Shown piece by piece: positions 12,160-24,174 of a stretch of 64,000 nucleotides of DNA. Position numbers and translations under genes: made by a program. Origin of the DNA: Loxodes magnus (lineage: Eukaryota > Ciliophora > Karyorelictea > Loxodida > Loxodidae). The notes beneath the pieces are model-generated. The model made no database searches. It was not told the origin of the DNA and saw only the letters and a list, made by a program, of their open reading frames with translations. The DNA is taken from assembly GCA_946699065.1 (NCBI GenBank), contig CAMPDV010000306.1, positions 124,001-188,000 on the forward strand. The letters run 5' to 3'. Positions within the stretch are counted from its first letter, which is position 1. The number at the start of each line of letters is the position of its first letter.

Positions 12160-13225
12160 ATGAAAAAAATAAATTCTAAATAGCACAAAGATAAATCCTA
12201 AGAAAACACTTGAAAAGTCCACAAGCATCATTTAAAGAAATATAATACATAGATTTCAACTGATGTAAATTTGAAGATTAAACAGCATAAAGATTTTTAA
12301 AATTCTACAAAAAGTTATAAGATTAATTCAGAAATAATCAAGAAAAAGAAAAAAGTAGATAAGATACAAAATTCTAATAACTTTTCAAGCAGAGCTAAAA
12401 ATAGAACTCAAAATTTAAAAAAAAGCATTAAAAAAATTTAAAAATACTATGAAATAAACAATGAATAAATAAAAGATCTTAACATAAACAATTATACTAA
12501 AGAAATCTAAAAAAAATACTAAAAAAAATAAAAAAAAACAATATAGAGAATATAAGATATGAAAACAGCCGAAATAAATTATAGACAATATAAAAATGAG
12601 ACTAAATTAAAAAAATTACTTATATGACAGCAAACAAAGAATTAATAAAAGAATAAAAATTAATTTATAGACTAAGAACGCAATTAATATTTTTTAGAGC
12701 TGATCTCTCAGAAAGACATATTGATTAAGAGTAGATACTATGCATTTGTTAGCAATAAGAAAAATTTGAACAGGTATTTAATTGCTAGTATTACAGATAA
12801 ATTATATAAGAAAACAGTCTTCAGATAAAGAAACATTATAAAACTTACATATAAGCATAAATCTGAAAAGAAGAAAATAATAAATATACAATAAACAATG
12901 AAACTAATAAAAAATAGAGAAAAATTTAAAAGAAATGCTAGAATATAATCAAATATTAATAAATTAAGAAACAAAAAAGAATAAATAAATCCTAGAAGAT
13001 ATTGATCTTAAGATTAAAAAAACATGGTCTAAAATAAAACAAAAACATTAACAAATAACTTGATTTTAAGAATGATTGAGGGAAAAATAAATCCATTAGT
13101 AATATTTGAATAAAGAAAACTTAAAATAATTATTTTTAAAATGAACAAAGGTACAAGAAGAAGAGAAACTAAACTAAAAAAAATTTAATCAAAACAATAA
13201 TGAAGACCTAAGAGTTTCAGAATGA
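12160..13225 (+). CDS. coiled-coil protein, about 345 aa, one 23-nt intron
   Basis: ATG 12160 opens a lysine- and glutamine-rich helical protein (MKKINSKQHKDKSQEN). The C-terminal half reads MTANKELIKEQKLIYRLRTQ, DLSERHIDQEQILCIC, EKFEQ, then after a 23-nt intron (12774-12796, GTATTT...TTACAG) INYIRKQSSDKETLQNL and long heptad-like stretches to NNNEDLRVSE and TGA at 13223. A one-base frame change remains inside A-runs near 12515-12545. No GT...AG intron explains it, so a homopolymer error or true mutation is likely. It could be a cytoskeletal or basal-body coiled coil; the function is unknown. Confidence 0.6.
12774..12796 (+). other. 23-nt intron
   Basis: GTATTT...TTACAG. The upstream exon ends in frame with EKFEQ and the downstream exon continues INYIRKQ. 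Removing 23 nt joins two frames that both look coding. Confidence 0.6.
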
Positions 13226-13306
13226 GAATGATATCATAAAAATTATTTTATTAAGATGAAAGACGAACATTATTTAATTTAATTTAAATATATAGTTGAT
13301 TATTTA

Positions 13307-14854
13307 ATGCTGTCTTGCTATTATTATACTCTTATAACAACTAATACTTTTTAAGTTATTAAAGCTAGATTTTATAATACGCTTCTTAACAATTTGCTTC
13401 ATATTCTATATAACTTTTAAATATGAATTTTCTAGCTTTTAAGCAGAGATATTGACTTAATGTCGAAGTCTATTATGGCTGAAAAATTAATGAATTTAAT
13501 CTATTATTTTAAAAGTTATTTTAAGTTAGGAAATTCTTAAGAAATTCAAAATAATGTTCCTATTATTTTAACTAATATTTTTCTTAATCCTATTCATCTT
13601 ATCCCTTAATAAAATATTTAATAAATGCTTTAGAAAATAAAGCTTAGAAGTATAAATCTTAAAGTATAGTTTCTTACTTTATTCTGCATTAATTTCTGAA
13701 TTATCATAATCTAGCTCTAGCCTAAAAATATAAGATATAGTATAAGATAAAATTTATTTGCTAGTACTATTATAACTTTTAAATCCTTAACCTTTCTTTT
13801 GATGTCATATAGCCTAATGACATAAGTTAATAAAGTATAATAATCTTAAGATTAATATGATGTATTTTAACTATTTATTAGTTAAAATAATAAGGATAAT
13901 ATAATATAATAAAGTGGATAGTGCTTAACTAGCTATGAGGTAGCTTATAAAAGTAGTTATTTTATTACCTTATATAACCTTATTTCATTTTTAAACTTAT
14001 TCATATTTATATTATATATGCTCTATTATGTGTGCCTATCTCCAACCCTTTAAAATCAATTCAATTGGCTCAAGGATCTAAATCACTTTTCATTAAAAAT
14101 TTAATTTAAATTAGCAAAAATTAGAGAAGATATAAGAGGAAGTAAGGGAATATAATATAATAGAGCTAAACTTAGAAATATCTTACACCAGTTTAGGATA
14201 AAAGTATGCTTCTACCTAATTTAATTTAATAATCTTAGCTTACTAGTAAAAACTATCTGTGATATTAATATTTGAATAAGATACTTTTATAAATAAAATA
14301 AATAGCCTACTTTAATTTAAGTGTAAAGTTCTAATTTAGTTATATATTTCTACTATTATTTAGCCTTCTCTTTAAATTCCTTAGAGATCAAAAAGTATAT
14401 CATTAGATTTTCTATGGACATATAGAATATGTATGGTATTAAAACTGCTAATTAGCTTTATTATACCTTTTATATATCATTATCACATTTTCATTAACTA
14501 AACTTTATAAAAGAGCAATTAATAGAAGCAAATCCAATATTTTATCTTATAGTATACCTTCCTTTTTTAACTTTAGTTGTCGCACTAACTTAGTGTAATC
14601 AACATTTTTACAATTCCTTTTAAATCCTAAATATATCAAAAAAATCTTAGAAATAAGAAAGGATTATATTGATATAATTAGCTAAGGCATTTTTATAAAG
14701 CTAATTTAGATAACATTTGCTCTCCCTTTTATAAAATTGGTTATAATAGTTACCATTTAATAGCCTTTACTTATAAACTCTCGCTTAAAGCTTGCTTTTA
14801 ATAAGAGTAATTAAAATTAAATTTCATTTTGAGCTAAAAGAAATAAAGCTCTGA
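13307..14854 (+). CDS. probable membrane protein, 515 aa
   Basis: ATG 13307 (MLSCYYYTLITTNTF) opens a 516-codon frame ending at TGA 14852-14854. Only three internal TGA codons occur, each placed where tryptophan is plausible (QIWIF, NFWII, NIWIRYF). Two or more hydrophobic segments look membrane-spanning: LISFLNLFIFILYMLYYVC near residue 215 and FYLIVYLPFLTLVVAL near residue 410. No family is recognised. It is convergent with the receptor gene ending at 15038. Confidence 0.5.
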
Positions 14855-15037
14855 TCTTAAAAAAGACTTTTTGGTATTTTATCTATAATAATGCATTAGT
14901 TATTAAGATTAGAGATGGTAGTTTTATCTTAGGTATTAATCATTTAAAGCAAGAGATTGCTTGATAATATTTCTGATTTAGCCTTTGTGTAGTTAAAATT
15001 ATATTAAATCTAAAGTTTCTAGTTAATAATTTAATTT

Positions 15038-18000
15038 TCAGTCATCTTCATTTCTTTCATTTTCTTACTTTTCTTACTCCTATTCTTCATTCTTTTGATT
15101 TTATGCTTCTATAATTCCACAGGATTTTGATTTTTCAATCTCTTTCTTTTCCTCCTCAGTATGCATTAAATCTTTGCTCTTATTATTTTGAATTGTGGTA
15201 ATGTCAAAGGAGTTTGTCTTATCTAGTAATTCTTTTTTGAATTTTCTAAATAAAAAGCTTACTAAGCAAGGCTCTTAGAATTGTCTTCCTCTTACTTGGA
15301 TTCTTTAAATTAATCTTAAGAAGCAAGTTAGATTTGATTGAGATTAGATTCCGAAAGGAGATTATCACTTATTATCTAGTCTGAAAGAATGATAGAAGAG
15401 TTTTCAAGCTCTATTTTAGCATAGTTTATTACTTAGCCTTTAGATAGAATTCTTTACTTTTATTTTTCCAGATGGTCTTAGAGCATGCTAATCTAAGCTC
15501 CACATTTATAGGCAAATCTAAACAGCATAGCTTTATCAGGAGTATCTCATTTAAGCATAACTTAGTATTTCTTCTTTCCTATTACTATTCCTACTAATAG
15601 TATCAGACAGTCTCCTATTATTAGTAAAGTCCTAAAAGATATATTAGCTTAAGCATCTTTCACTTCATTTAGAAGCTAAATTAATATCATTGTTCATGTT
15701 ATTAAGCAAAGGCCTATTCCAGATCACCAATTTAGAAAGGCAAAGTTCCATGGTTTGTACTTAAAATGGAAGGAAGTAAAAAGTACCATAATGACTATAT
15801 AAAAATAGCCATATAAGCTCTATTTTCAATGCTTTAAGCAGCTACTTAAGCAACTTAAAAGTACTAGAATATAAGAATTAATAACTATATAAGTTGGATT
15901 CTGCTTCAAGTTTAGAGTTTAGTCAAATGTATCTTATCAATGAGGCATTGATAATACAGCCAAAGGAATGAACATTATTTAGCTTAAAAGTGATAGAATA
16001 ACTCATAAATAATGCTTGCCCACTCAACATTCTTACTCACAATCTATTTCCAAAAAGCTTTCATTTTTATCAATAAAGTTATCTAAATTCAAATCTTAAC
16101 CTTTAAGACATTTAAAGGGATCCATTAGAATAACTGAAAGTGGAACAAGGAGAATTTTTCCCATCAGAGGGAGAATTAAAAAAGAAAAATTCCCCAAGAC
16201 CTGAAAGAATGATACTGAGGTTACTACTTCTAGTTTTGCTAAAAATGAAACTAACATAATTAATCATACAATGCAGGTACAAAATATAATTATGAATATA
16301 GTTCAGTAAGTACTAGAATTAGCAATTCCTACCAAATCTAGAATAAAATAATCTTTTATAAGTTATGCTGATTAACCCAGTAAATGTTTTACATCAGGAC
16401 CTAATGCTGTTAATTACATAAATTGGAATAATATAAAAAACAAGAAAAGTTCATCTTGCATCGAAGCTTCTCTTTCACTTTTTATGACCTCGTATTTCCT
16501 TTTTCTTCAAATTAATACACCTAAAATAGCAAAAATAAGCATGAAAGATATAAAAGAAATCATAAAGGCAATGAGTTATTTTTCACCTTTATGATAAGCA
16601 AATACATGTCTTTCAGTAAAGGGACAATTCTCATATTATTCAAATTAGTCAGCAGGTGTTAAAGTGGTATTATCATTTCATAATAGTCCCTCATCTATAA
16701 TATTCCAAATAATCGAGCATGTTAAGCAAAATTCTTCTCTTGGATTCATTTATGGATTGGATTAATTTCTGCTATAAATAGATGAAATAATAAAGTTATT
16801 TAAATCTCTATAATTTATTGTTTTCTAATACCTAACTGTACCAGAACAGCTTGTAATTTTCAATCTTCTGATCGCTTTCATCAAAGTAAAAGGGTTTCTG
16901 TAATCTTCTCCTTACTTAATAACTTCTTTGATTCCATAAGCTATTATAAGAGGCTCTTCTCAAACGTAGCATTCTGAAATTGTTCCAGGGTCGCATTCTT
17001 TTTAGAATTCAAGCATATCTTATCCAGTCTCACCAATTCATGCTGGCAAGGTAATAAACTATGAACCATGCAAAGTAAACTTAACATCATCAACATTCTC
17101 AACATTAGGAATTTTTACAAAGAGGAAGCTTGTAGGTATAGTATGCACGAAATTTACGTCTCCAGGTTAGAAATTAAGATATATAAGTTCTTATCCAACT
17201 ATTGGAAGTGAGGTAGCTCCTCCTATGACAACGACTACTTTAATTTAATTTTCCATAAAATCTCTTGCTACTTTCTTTCCTAAATCTTTTCTACTTTCAA
17301 CAGTAGTATTTATTAATGGAAAAACAGTAACATTATTTAGTAGCTTTATTCCATTCTTTTCACACCATTCTTTAACTATTTCATATTATAACTTGTTTGT
17401 AGACTCGTTAGCATCATAGTAAAGTCCTATTTCTTTCCATTTTTTTCTTTTTATCAACTAAATAAAAATTTCAGTTTTAGTCTTAGGATTTCAGACATTT
17501 GCTAAGTAAAGTGGAACAGTTTAGGTAGATTCTAACTCTAATATTGGAGTTGAAGAGATGAAAGGAAGGTTGAAGCCAAGGATTTAGTTAACAATTAAGA
17601 AAGAATAGTAAATCTACAGGAAAGCTATTGGAGGGATATGAACAATTCCTACTTTTTACTTATTCATTAAGAATTCAGTTGCTATTTAAGTAGCATTAAC
17701 CAAAAGACTTCCATAGCTTAGCGAATTACCTGAGTAGTTATATCCTTCTAATACGTTTGTCTTTTCATTTACATATTTTATAGCACAAGGAAGCTATTTT
17801 TAGTATTTAATTATAGAACTTGCAGCAGCTTCCCAGATAGGCCCCTCACCTAAACCAGTTGCATAACTAATTTAAATTTGAATTTAATTTGAAGGAGGAT
17901 TTAATTTTTGAGAAGGCCATATTATCTTCTCGACTTCTTGGTAGCTACCTTAGTTAAAATTAGCTACTAAGGTAAAATTAGAATTTTAGGCATTGACCAT

Positions 18001-18993
18001 TTAAAACTAAGGACTTAAATGATTGTTGTCGAACATATTTCCTGCAATGTTTCTGAATTCCTTTATGATGCTCATTTTGTTTTCCAGCTTTTAATCAATA
18101 AGATTAATTACTTCCAATAAATACATTCAGTAAAAATGCTCAAAGCTCTATGGAATTCATCCCTTTGGTGTCAAAGCTAAAATTCCATTTTTCATCAGCT
18201 TAAGATCGTTTTATGGGTTTTAAAGGTTAAATTGGTAGAGAAATGAAGAGGATTCTAAGCCTAAAATTCAAGCGTAACCATCACAAAGGTTGAGCTTCAC
18301 AGCTTGCTCAAGAATAAACTAAGTTCAGCAATTCTAGCAGTTTATTATGCTAATTGGAGCCCCTAAGATGTTTAAGAGGCTGAAGACTTCAAACTCTACT
18401 TTTGATTTACTTTGGTAGTCACACTAATCTTATTTGAAGTTATATGAGTATGGAATATTAATAGTAGCTTTTATTTTATTTATTTTAATCAGCTCCTCTG
18501 TTGGTAAATGGAATCCTCTTCCTTACTAGTAAATAGTTGCCACATTCCCGAAATCTCAATGCTTCAAGAAGGATTTCATAGCTTCGCTTTCTGATTAATA
18601 TGAAGGTACTATATAAAACGAATTAGAAGATAGCTTGTTTTCATTTCAATCTCTTTATCTGAAGAGGACTAAAATTAGTAAATCTTATTACCTTAAAGCT
18701 TATTTCACGAAGAAAGAAATTGCCTTATTGAAGGTAATATCAACCACTATATTTACATTTAGCTCTCTAGTCTTTATCTTTAAATTTTCAACTGAATCTA
18801 AGTCAGTCAGAGAATAGTTGCTTATATGAAAATTATGACTCCACGTTTATTCTCCAAATTAGCTTTCTATATAACTAAGAAGGTTTATAGGAGTTATTTA
18901 CGTAGTAATAAAGCATATCTCAATTAAGTCACTACATTAACTTAGTGAAATTAGATTAAGAATCAGAAGGATTATATAAGTCTTGGTGTCCAT
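15038..18993 (-). CDS. large multi-pass receptor with ligand-binding ectodomain, 1312 aa
   Basis: Starting at ATG 18993 (MDTKTYIILLILNLISLSQC, a clear signal peptide), the frame runs to TGA 15038. Removing one 17-nt intron leaves exactly 1313 codons. Residues about 20-700 form a two-part extracellular region. Its second half resembles periplasmic-binding/ANF-receptor folds: YNYSGNSLSYGSLLVNAT, KWKEIGLYYDANEST, KVVVVIGGATSLPIVG and SCSGTVRY in order. A first membrane helix (LIAFMISFISFMLIFAILGVL) is followed by seven or so further hydrophobic segments. A charged, acidic cytoplasmic tail ends EKQENERNEDD. Many tryptophans are TGA. The layout recalls class C GPCRs, but the membrane part has no diagnostic motif, so a ciliate-specific receptor or transporter is equally possible. 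The locus shows no sign of decay. Confidence 0.7.
15246..15262 (-). other. 17-nt intron in receptor gene
   Basis: On the minus strand this reads GTAAGCTTTTTATTTAG. Splicing joins ...SLA to QKFKKELLDKTNSF and brings the tail into frame with an acidic C-terminus and TGA. Without it the ORF runs on with no TGA. Confidence 0.75.
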
Positions 18994-19475
18994 ATTTTTA
19001 AATATAGCTATTCCTTCCAAACAAAATTTAAATAATATCCAGATATTTAACACTATGAGTTAAGTCTATTTATTCAATCTATTAAACAAAATAAAAAAAT
19101 CTTAATCTTAGAACTAAAAGACTAAATTTTGAAATAACTTGGATAAGTTTTTTAAGTTTGACAAAAATAGAACTTCAAAAGGAAGACAGATAAGGGGCTT
19201 ATTATTAATTAGCCTCAGATGTTGGTGTTCTCATATAAGCATGTATTAATAGCAGTTTAAAGTATTTAATTTTTTCAAAATAAATAAAATCAGAAGCAAG
19301 AAGCATAATTAACATAATACCCCTTTTAAATTTAACACTAAATACAAAAAGCTAAAACACTTTGAAGGGGATACTGTAAAATAAGCTATCCTATCTTTTA
19401 TTTAGTATAAAGTTATTATTAATTAATGTCTTTTTCTATTTTAATGTTTATTGTTTAACACTAAAATGTCTAAAT
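18994..19475. other. intergenic, probable divergent or tandem spacer
   Basis: About 480 bp upstream of the receptor ATG and downstream of the minus-strand gene at 19476. It is AT-rich with TATA-like runs. I see no defined promoter element. Confidence 0.35.
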
Positions 19476-20185
19476 TCATTCTAGATTGAAAATAATTATA
19501 ACTATAATAAAAACCTAGTATATGTCTAGTAGTGATGGAAACTATCTGAACCTTGTATAATTTGCGTTATTTTTTGAGTAAAAAATATTAAGTCTTCAAC
19601 GAAAAGTTATATAAATGCTTAAAATCTTTTTAGTGTACTTATATCTCTTAAATAGCTAAATTTCAACTTTAAAATAAATTGGATTAAAATTGCAGATATA
19701 TCCAGATAAATAGGCTACTTTTTCAGTGGAATTTTTGAGACCAAATAATTTATTTAAGGGTAAATATCTTAATAGAAGTATTCTATAAATACAATAAACT
19801 AACATTAGATGAATTCATTTGCCTTTATAAGTTTTTTCTAATAGGCTAAAATTATAAACATCTCTATTGCTTAAATTTTATTTTATATATCTATAAGCAA
19901 ATTAATATTATAAAAATACAGAAACAATTAAAATCTTTAAATTGGAATGCTTGAAAATTGGGATTGTAGAAATACAAAAAGAATTAAATAGCTATTAATT
20001 TAAAATAAATTCTAACTTGCTAAATAACCATCTAGTTTTCTTGATTTATGCTCTTAACTAGTCATTAAAATGTTTTTAGTTCAAATAAAAACTAATTTCC
20101 TCATATTAAAGTTCATCTTTTTCTTCTTTTTCTTCTTTTAATTCTTTTCTTGTTCTTAATTTTATTTTTCAAAAAAAATTTTAAA
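19476..20185 (-). CDS. hypothetical protein, about 230 aa
   Basis: A minus-strand frame carries a charged start (ELKEEKEEKDELQYEEISFY) followed by LSNRDVYNFSLLEKTYKGKW and KLFGLKNSTEKVAYLSGYIC, then reaches TGA at 19476-19478. No in-frame ATG is obvious near the charged start; the 5' end may be spliced or lie upstream. No family is recognised. Confidence 0.4.
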
Positions 20186-20191
20186 AAAGAG

Positions 20192-20211
20192 ATTAGTCTC
20201 AAGGGACTAAT
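20192..20211. repeat. short perfect inverted repeat
   Basis: ATTAGTC pairs with GACTAAT around a 6-nt loop. It lies just upstream of the minus-strand gene at 19476-20185. It may be a regulatory hairpin or chance. Confidence 0.35.
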
Positions 20212-20409
20212 AAGCTATTATTAACTAAAATTTATATTAATATAGCAAAAGAAAATTTTATATTATACTTATAATATAGTTAAACTAAAGAACAATGATT
20301 CTAAAGATTTAATCTTATGGTTATAAGCACTATATTTCATTGCTTAATAGATTTAATTTTTTTCTTTATATTTGTTTATTTTATATAAGATCTATTCCTT
20401 ACTCTTTAA

Positions 20410-20991
20410 ATGGGTCGATTCTAATTTTCAATCTATGATACCCAATCTTTTTTAGTATATCTGCTAATACTCAGCTATAGCTTAATCTATTGATTTTGCC
20501 TCATTATTAGTTGTAAAATTTTAAGATTTAAAATTTCTAAAATGTTTACAAATCACCTAGTCCCAAGTATAGCTATAATATAATGACATATATAGAAAAA
20601 AGTAGAATGTATCCTAACTATTGAGAATATTAACTAGCTAATTACTAAATATTTAACACTAAGATAATAACTAAAAACTAAAAATAAAGGATTTTAACCT
20701 AAATTTAGATAATACTCTTAGTAGCTATTCTATTAGCTTATTAACACTCTTATATATTTAAGGTTTAATAATAGTCATTATATTTTCATATTGCTTATTA
20801 TATTTGTTATACTATATTATACAAAAAGCTTAGAAAATTGTCAAAAAAGGATTGCTTTATAATATTTTTAATCTGAAATAAATCGCTTAAAAGTTAGTTA
20901 TTAGAATGTGTGAATTGGAAATAAATACGTTATCATTCAAATGTTTAATGCTATATAGGAAAATAAGCAACTTAGATTGAATATGTATTGA
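20410..20991 (+). CDS. small membrane protein, 193 aa
   Basis: ATG 20410 to TGA 20989-20991 is exactly 194 codons. The N-terminus MGRFQFSIYDTQSFLVYLLI leads into a hydrophobic helix (ILSYSLIYWFCLII). A second helix lies near residue 125 (YIFILLIIFVILYY). Three in-frame TGA codons read as W (IYWFC, IIQWHI, NVWIG). Function is unknown. Confidence 0.5.
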
Positions 20992-21291
20992 TTTATACAT
21001 TAGTAAGTTAACTCTCTAATTAAAAAAAAATCTTAGAGACAAAAAATTTAAAAAGATCATAGTTAATCTTAAAGCTACTTTAATTTCCAAATATCGATAA
21101 AAAAAAATTGGATAACTGTAATATCCCTGATTTTTAATGCCTTTTTCTTAGTTGTAAATGTATATTAATAAAGAAAGAATATTTGCTAAATATAGCAAAT
21201 AAGCAATCTAAATAGATAGAAAAGAAATCTGATTTGCAAAATTTGTGAAACAATTCTAAAAATAATTAGAATTATATAGCGAGGATAAAAA

Positions 21292-21840
21292 ATGCCTAAT
21301 AGCATACAAGTAAATTATTCCAATGATTCTAAAATTTTAACTTTAATTAATTAATTTTCAAATTGAGCTGTATAAAGCCTAAGTGTAGAATGTATGATAT
21401 TTAAAATCATAATATTGATAAATATTTAAAATGATTGCTACAAGAATAAATATATCAAAGGGAAAATATAAGATAGATTTTACTTGAAGGGAAATATAGA
21501 CTAATAAATAAAATTTATTTTCTTTCTAGGAACTATTTTTCTTTAAAGTTGATTTAAATAATAATTTTTTTTAATAGGATAAATAACTTTATCTTATGAA
21601 CATAGTGAGATAAAATAAAATTTGGTTTTTCAGTTTGAGTAACTCTAATAATGATCTCTTGAAATATAAAATTAAATTTTATATAATAATGATATGTTGC
21701 ATACATCATAGTTAAACAATATTTATATCATTTGATATCAACTATTCAATTTTTAATTTATATCTTAAGCTTAAGAAATGATAACAATAAAATAAATTTT
21801 ATCATTCAATTTTGGTTAAATCTATTTTACTCCTTAATGA
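21292..21840 (+). CDS. hypothetical protein, 182 aa
   Basis: ATG 21292 (MPNSIQVNYSNDSKILTLI) to TGA 21838-21840 is exactly 183 codons. Several internal TGA codons read as tryptophan (FSNWAVQ, QSWFKQ, IIWYQ). Composition is mixed and soluble with one hydrophobic patch (IKFIFFLGTIFL). No domain is recognised. The abundance of in-frame TGA lowers confidence. Confidence 0.4.
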
Positions 21841-22240
21841 AGGTAACTATATATAAAGCTATTTTCATCTTAATTTTATAAATCAATTAATAAGTTTTAA
21901 CCTTTTATTTCCTGCTTTCAAAAATTAAACTAAATTTAGCATCAAGAGTTTTTAGCTTTATCATTATAACTATTCTATAAGCTCCGTTTATATTTTCTAA
22001 TTGTTCTAAATTTATTAACAATAACTTTAAAAAATTTGTTCATTAGATAAATCCATATTCCGCTGTTAAATATCTCTATTTATTTAATTTAAATGTTAAA
22101 AAGTGAGTGTATAATAAAGCAATAAATAAGTATTTATTAGCTAAAGTTTAGAATGTAGCTTTATTTTAATTAATATTTATTTGAGTTTTTTATTTATTAG
22201 TCTATATAATGCTTAAATCTTCCCTTTTATATAGCAATCA

Positions 22241-23122
22241 ATGTCTAGAACTATTTATTATCTTTACTTCTTAATTTAGACTTTGATATAACTCTAAAAG
22301 TAAAGGAAAAGCTGTTTATTTCTAGTTATTTCTCTATAATTATCTTTTTAAATACAGATATATAATTTACGTTTTTAGCTAATAATTTGTGTGATATCAA
22401 ATCTTCAAAGATTTATAAATTATTTACTAGCATTAACTAAACAATCATTGAAGAAAAAATTATGAATGCGGTTTAATTAGTAACTTAACAACTTTCTAAA
22501 GAATAAAAATAAGCATTTAATTAAGGAATAGAAAGGGGATTATTTAGATAAATTTTCATAATAATTATAGTTAGAAAATAAATAGATTTAAAAAAGCTTT
22601 TAGTAAGGATTTTAAATGATATGTGTAGCTATTTTTATTAATCTATAGATGTAGAAAACTTATTTAATAATTAAAAGAAAAAGAACAATTATAATATTAT
22701 GAAATAGCAAATCTTTTAAAAGGAATCGAAAATTAATTTATAGTTAAATAATAAATATATTTTAAAAAGGAATTTTAATTTTCTTATATTTGCTAGTGCT
22801 TAAAAACTTAGATAAATAAAAATTAAAAATAAACAGATATTCATTAAAGTATTTATTTTTATCAATAACAAACTCAAAAGATGTCTTTAAGACAATATAA
22901 TTCTATGGCTATTTTAAAAAGAACGAATCTATTTATATGATTAAAGAAATTTTATTCTCATATAAATTTTCTTAATTTATAAGATATAAGATATTATAAA
23001 AAAGTTAGAAATAGCTAAATATTTTATAATAGAATTTGAATTCAAATTTTTTAATTTCATTAATAAAGGTAGAGTGCTTGAAGTAGTGGAAGAGATTTAG
23101 AAAGGATTTATTAATAAATTGA
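22241..23122 (+). CDS. hypothetical helical protein, 293 aa
   Basis: ATG 22241 (MSRTIYYLYFLIQTLIQLQK) to TGA 23120-23122 is exactly 294 codons with only two internal TGA codons (KKLWMRF, IILWNSK). It is lysine- and glutamine-rich, predicted mainly helical. A hydrophobic start may be a signal or anchor. No family is recognised. Confidence 0.5.
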
Positions 23123-23439
23123 AGATAATCTCAAACAACTAAATTTTATTTTTTATTGTTTCTTTGATGTTTACAAGTTACCACATAAAATTTATCTTTT
23201 GGTTCTAATAAAATAGTTTAAATTCAACCTATTGTTTAAAATTTTATTTTATTAGAATATTTAGAAGTAAAAATGGACTTAGAATTATAAATTTAATTAT
23301 TCAGTATTTTATATCAATAAATACAAAAATTGGTTATTATTTTTAACTATAAGCAAAAAAGAGTTTTAGATGCTTAAATATATTTAAATTCTATAAAAAT
23401 TTAAAATGCAAAATTTCTTGCAAAAATTCTCTTCTTAAC

Positions 23440-24125
23440 AGGATCCATCCAATCAAATAAAGATTAGAAAATATACTTTAAGAAATAAAAATTATGCAAT
23501 AGAAGAATTTTAACCTTTTAAGAAATATATAAGAGCTTAAAGAAAAAATCGCGTTCCTTATGTCTAAGAATAAAAAACTGCAAATATGTAGTCAGCAAAG
23601 ATCAAAGTCGAACAATTAAAAACAAAATTCAGCCAATTCGTAGAATTGACAAAAAGCATATTCCTTTAAAATATGCAAATTAATGACCCGATGGATTTAG
23701 AACATAAAGATACCAGAAAAAAGTTTTCTTATATAAAAGAAAAAAATGCGAATATTTTAGGAGATTTAGAAATAAGCTAAGATTCTGCTAATATTTCTAA
23801 TGAAAGCAATAACAAGAAAATTTAAAATTATTATAATCGTTTAGTAATTTATATTGCATTCCAGAAGGAACTTTATACAGGAAAAAAAATTTATATATGG
23901 AGGGAAATCTTGATGGATATTGCTTTTGCTCAGCAAAGAAGAAACCATAAAATGATTGGAACTAAACTCGTCTGGCGCAAAATACCTTTAATAAAAAGGG
24001 TTAACTCAGTACTGTCAGGTAAGTATTAAAAGAAGATAATCCGAAGAAAGCTGGAAATAGAATATTTCGCAAGACTAATAATTTTTACAGTAATGAAATG
24101 GATTGAAAGGTAGAATCACTATAAT
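23440..24125 (+). CDS. hypothetical protein, N-terminus and stop uncertain
   Basis: A single plus-strand frame reads KYTLRNKNYAIEEF, ANMQSAKIKVEQLKTKFSQF, DPMDLEHKDTRKKFSYIKE, YIAFQKELYTGKKIYIWREI and VMKWIERQNHYN. The amino-acid mix is clearly protein-like, but no domain is recognised. CTTAACAG at 23434-23441 could be a 3' splice site joining an upstream exon. A GTAAGT at about 24020 lies in frame and may or may not be used. No TGA is met before the retroelement at 24175. Confidence 0.5.
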
Positions 24126-24174
24126 TAATTAATTATTAATATAAAAATTTCTAATTATTTTATATTCTGCTATA

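Noticed and set aside
24018-24090. A 73-nt intron starting GTAAGT in the unknown gene at 23440
   Set aside because: The supposed intron is in frame and reads as plausible protein, and its length differs from the 16-30 nt introns found elsewhere, so no intron was called.
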